Assembly (NCBI GenBank): GCA_031287585.1
Contig: JAITST010000473.1
Coordinates: 1-6,941, forward strand
DNA from: Planctomycetaceae bacterium
Lineage (GTDB): Bacteria > Planctomycetota > Planctomycetia > Pirellulales > Thermoguttaceae
Length of the DNA stretch: 6,941 nucleotides
Reading direction: 5' to 3'
This document shows positions 6,111 through 6,941 of this stretch, one piece after another. Within the stretch, counting starts at the first letter, position 1; each line of letters opens with the position of its first letter. Below the pieces are notes generated by a model. That model was given only the letters and a program-made list of their open reading frames with translations, was not told the origin of the DNA and did not search any database. A program made the position numbers and the translations under genes.

Positions 6111-6941
6111 ATGAAGAATCAACGTAGCGAAAAACAGGACAAATCACAGCCCGGTAATATTTACGATGCCTTCGCGAAAAATTTCTTCGGGCGGGTGGTC
6201 GTGTTTGCCGATTTTTTGCGGCATTACGGTGACAGAAAATTTGTTGACGAGGTGAATTTATCGAAAATCCGTTTGGCACCGACGCACTACATCGGCAAAG
6301 ACGGCGTTGAGCGGATTGTCGATTTGGTGTTCCAATGTCCGCTGAAACACGGCAGAGGAACGCTGACGGCAGTGATAGTGTTTGAACACCAAAGCGATTC
6401 GCTCGACGAGATTCCGGCAAACTTACTGAAATACATCAGTGCAATATGGGACGCTGAAATCAAGGCGAAGACGAGAATATTGTCGTCACCTTATTTTATT
6501 GTGCTGCGGACAGGAAAAAGACCGCACAAAGGACGGAACCCGTAAATGGCGGACTTCGTTGCAAAGTCGAAAAGCGGTTGCCCGCTTGGAATGGTGCCGG
6601 AATTTGATTATGATGTGGTGGATTTACCGGCGCATGATTTTTCAAAGTTGACTGGTAATGCCGTTTTACGGTTGGCACTGGGTATTTTGAAAAAGACCGT
6701 TGAAGGTTTGGAAGACGAATTTGCCGAAGCGATGTTGCCGTTGACAGAAATTGCCGATGAAAAGGAAAGAATAGAATTAACGAAAGAGGTTCTCGTTTAC
6801 GTAGCCAAAGTTATGGCGGTTCACAACAAGCGTCTGGATGACTAAAAAGTTAAACAAGCATTGAAACCTATTTTTTACGAAAGGACAGAAAATATGATTA
6901 TGACAATTTTTGACGAAAAGGTTGAAGAAGGATATAGGAAA
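6111..6941 (+). pseudogene. Rpn/YhgA-like PD-(D/E)XK nuclease gene with two in-frame TAA codons
   Basis: The reading frame from ATG 6111 runs to the window edge (277 codons) and is broken only by TAA at 6543-6545 and TAA at 6843-6845. The first block (144 residues) is the conserved nuclease half: YDAFAKNFFGRVV (18-30) corresponds to the family's HDxxFKxxF opening, D71 in VDLVF and E92-x-Q94 in FEHQS are the probable metal-binding residues, then LLKYISAIWD and SSPYFIVLR. The second block (6546-6842) continues the domain (CPLG, then FDYDVVDLP and LRLALGILKKT). The third (from 6846) reads KVKQALKPIF and goes on to IFDEKVEEGYRK, the charged tail that, as I recall, such proteins carry. Rpn proteins are DNA endonucleases linked to recombination and phage or plasmid defence. 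The gene is incomplete at the window edge. ATG 6546 directly after the first TAA could allow re-initiation, but the product would lack the catalytic residues. The start lacks a Shine-Dalgarno sequence. Confidence 0.8.

Noticed and set aside
6894..6941. Apparent new gene start (ATG with AAGGA eight bases upstream) at the window end
   Set aside because: It lies in the same frame as the Rpn gene and its residues continue that protein's tail, so the ATG and the AAGGA are internal coding sequence.

Overview
The window looks like a piece of a bacterial chromosome, most probably from the Planctomycetota and perhaps a host-associated lineage. This rests mainly on the HflX protein, whose G-domain wording (TRTRQWRLPGWGPVLLSDTV, then IRDLPHHLIASF) is the style I associate with planctomycetal HflX. 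A hydrophobic-N-terminus DDE transposase and an Rpn/YhgA-like nuclease fit that view. No rRNA or tRNA is present to confirm it, so the taxonomy is an inference.

Layout, left to right. (1) 60-593 (+): a small four-helix membrane protein of unknown function; its stop codon is the first triplet of a repeat that recurs at 4311. (2) 594-1287: about 700 bp of AT-rich sequence without a convincing gene, holding an imperfect foldback of about 186 bp. (3) 1288-2658 (-): a complete hflX GTPase gene with a plausible extended -10 promoter upstream. (4) 2677-3345: non-coding; its GC-richer middle (about 2820-3225) is packed with nested inverted repeats and GNRA-type tetraloops and is the best candidate for an undescribed structured RNA or folded repeat. 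A good promoter follows at 3283-3310. (5) 3346-4281 (+): a Fic-family gene keeping the N-terminal regulatory half but lacking the catalytic Fic domain. (6) 4282-4579: debris with a second copy of the repeat, a G8 tract and a perfect hairpin. (7) 4580-6040: a candidate insertion sequence with one intact DDE transposase on the minus strand. (8) 6111 to the window end (+): an Rpn/YhgA-like nuclease gene in one continuous frame broken by two in-frame TAA codons.

The only clear housekeeping gene is hflX. The rest is accessory material under decay: a truncated Fic gene, a nonsense-mutated Rpn gene, an IS and repeated IS-end-like sequences. I see no operon and no joint pathway. The observations most worth pursuing are the structured 2820-3225 segment, the double-stop Rpn gene, the Fic gene cut just before its active site, and the repeat that sits at the 3' ends of two genes.
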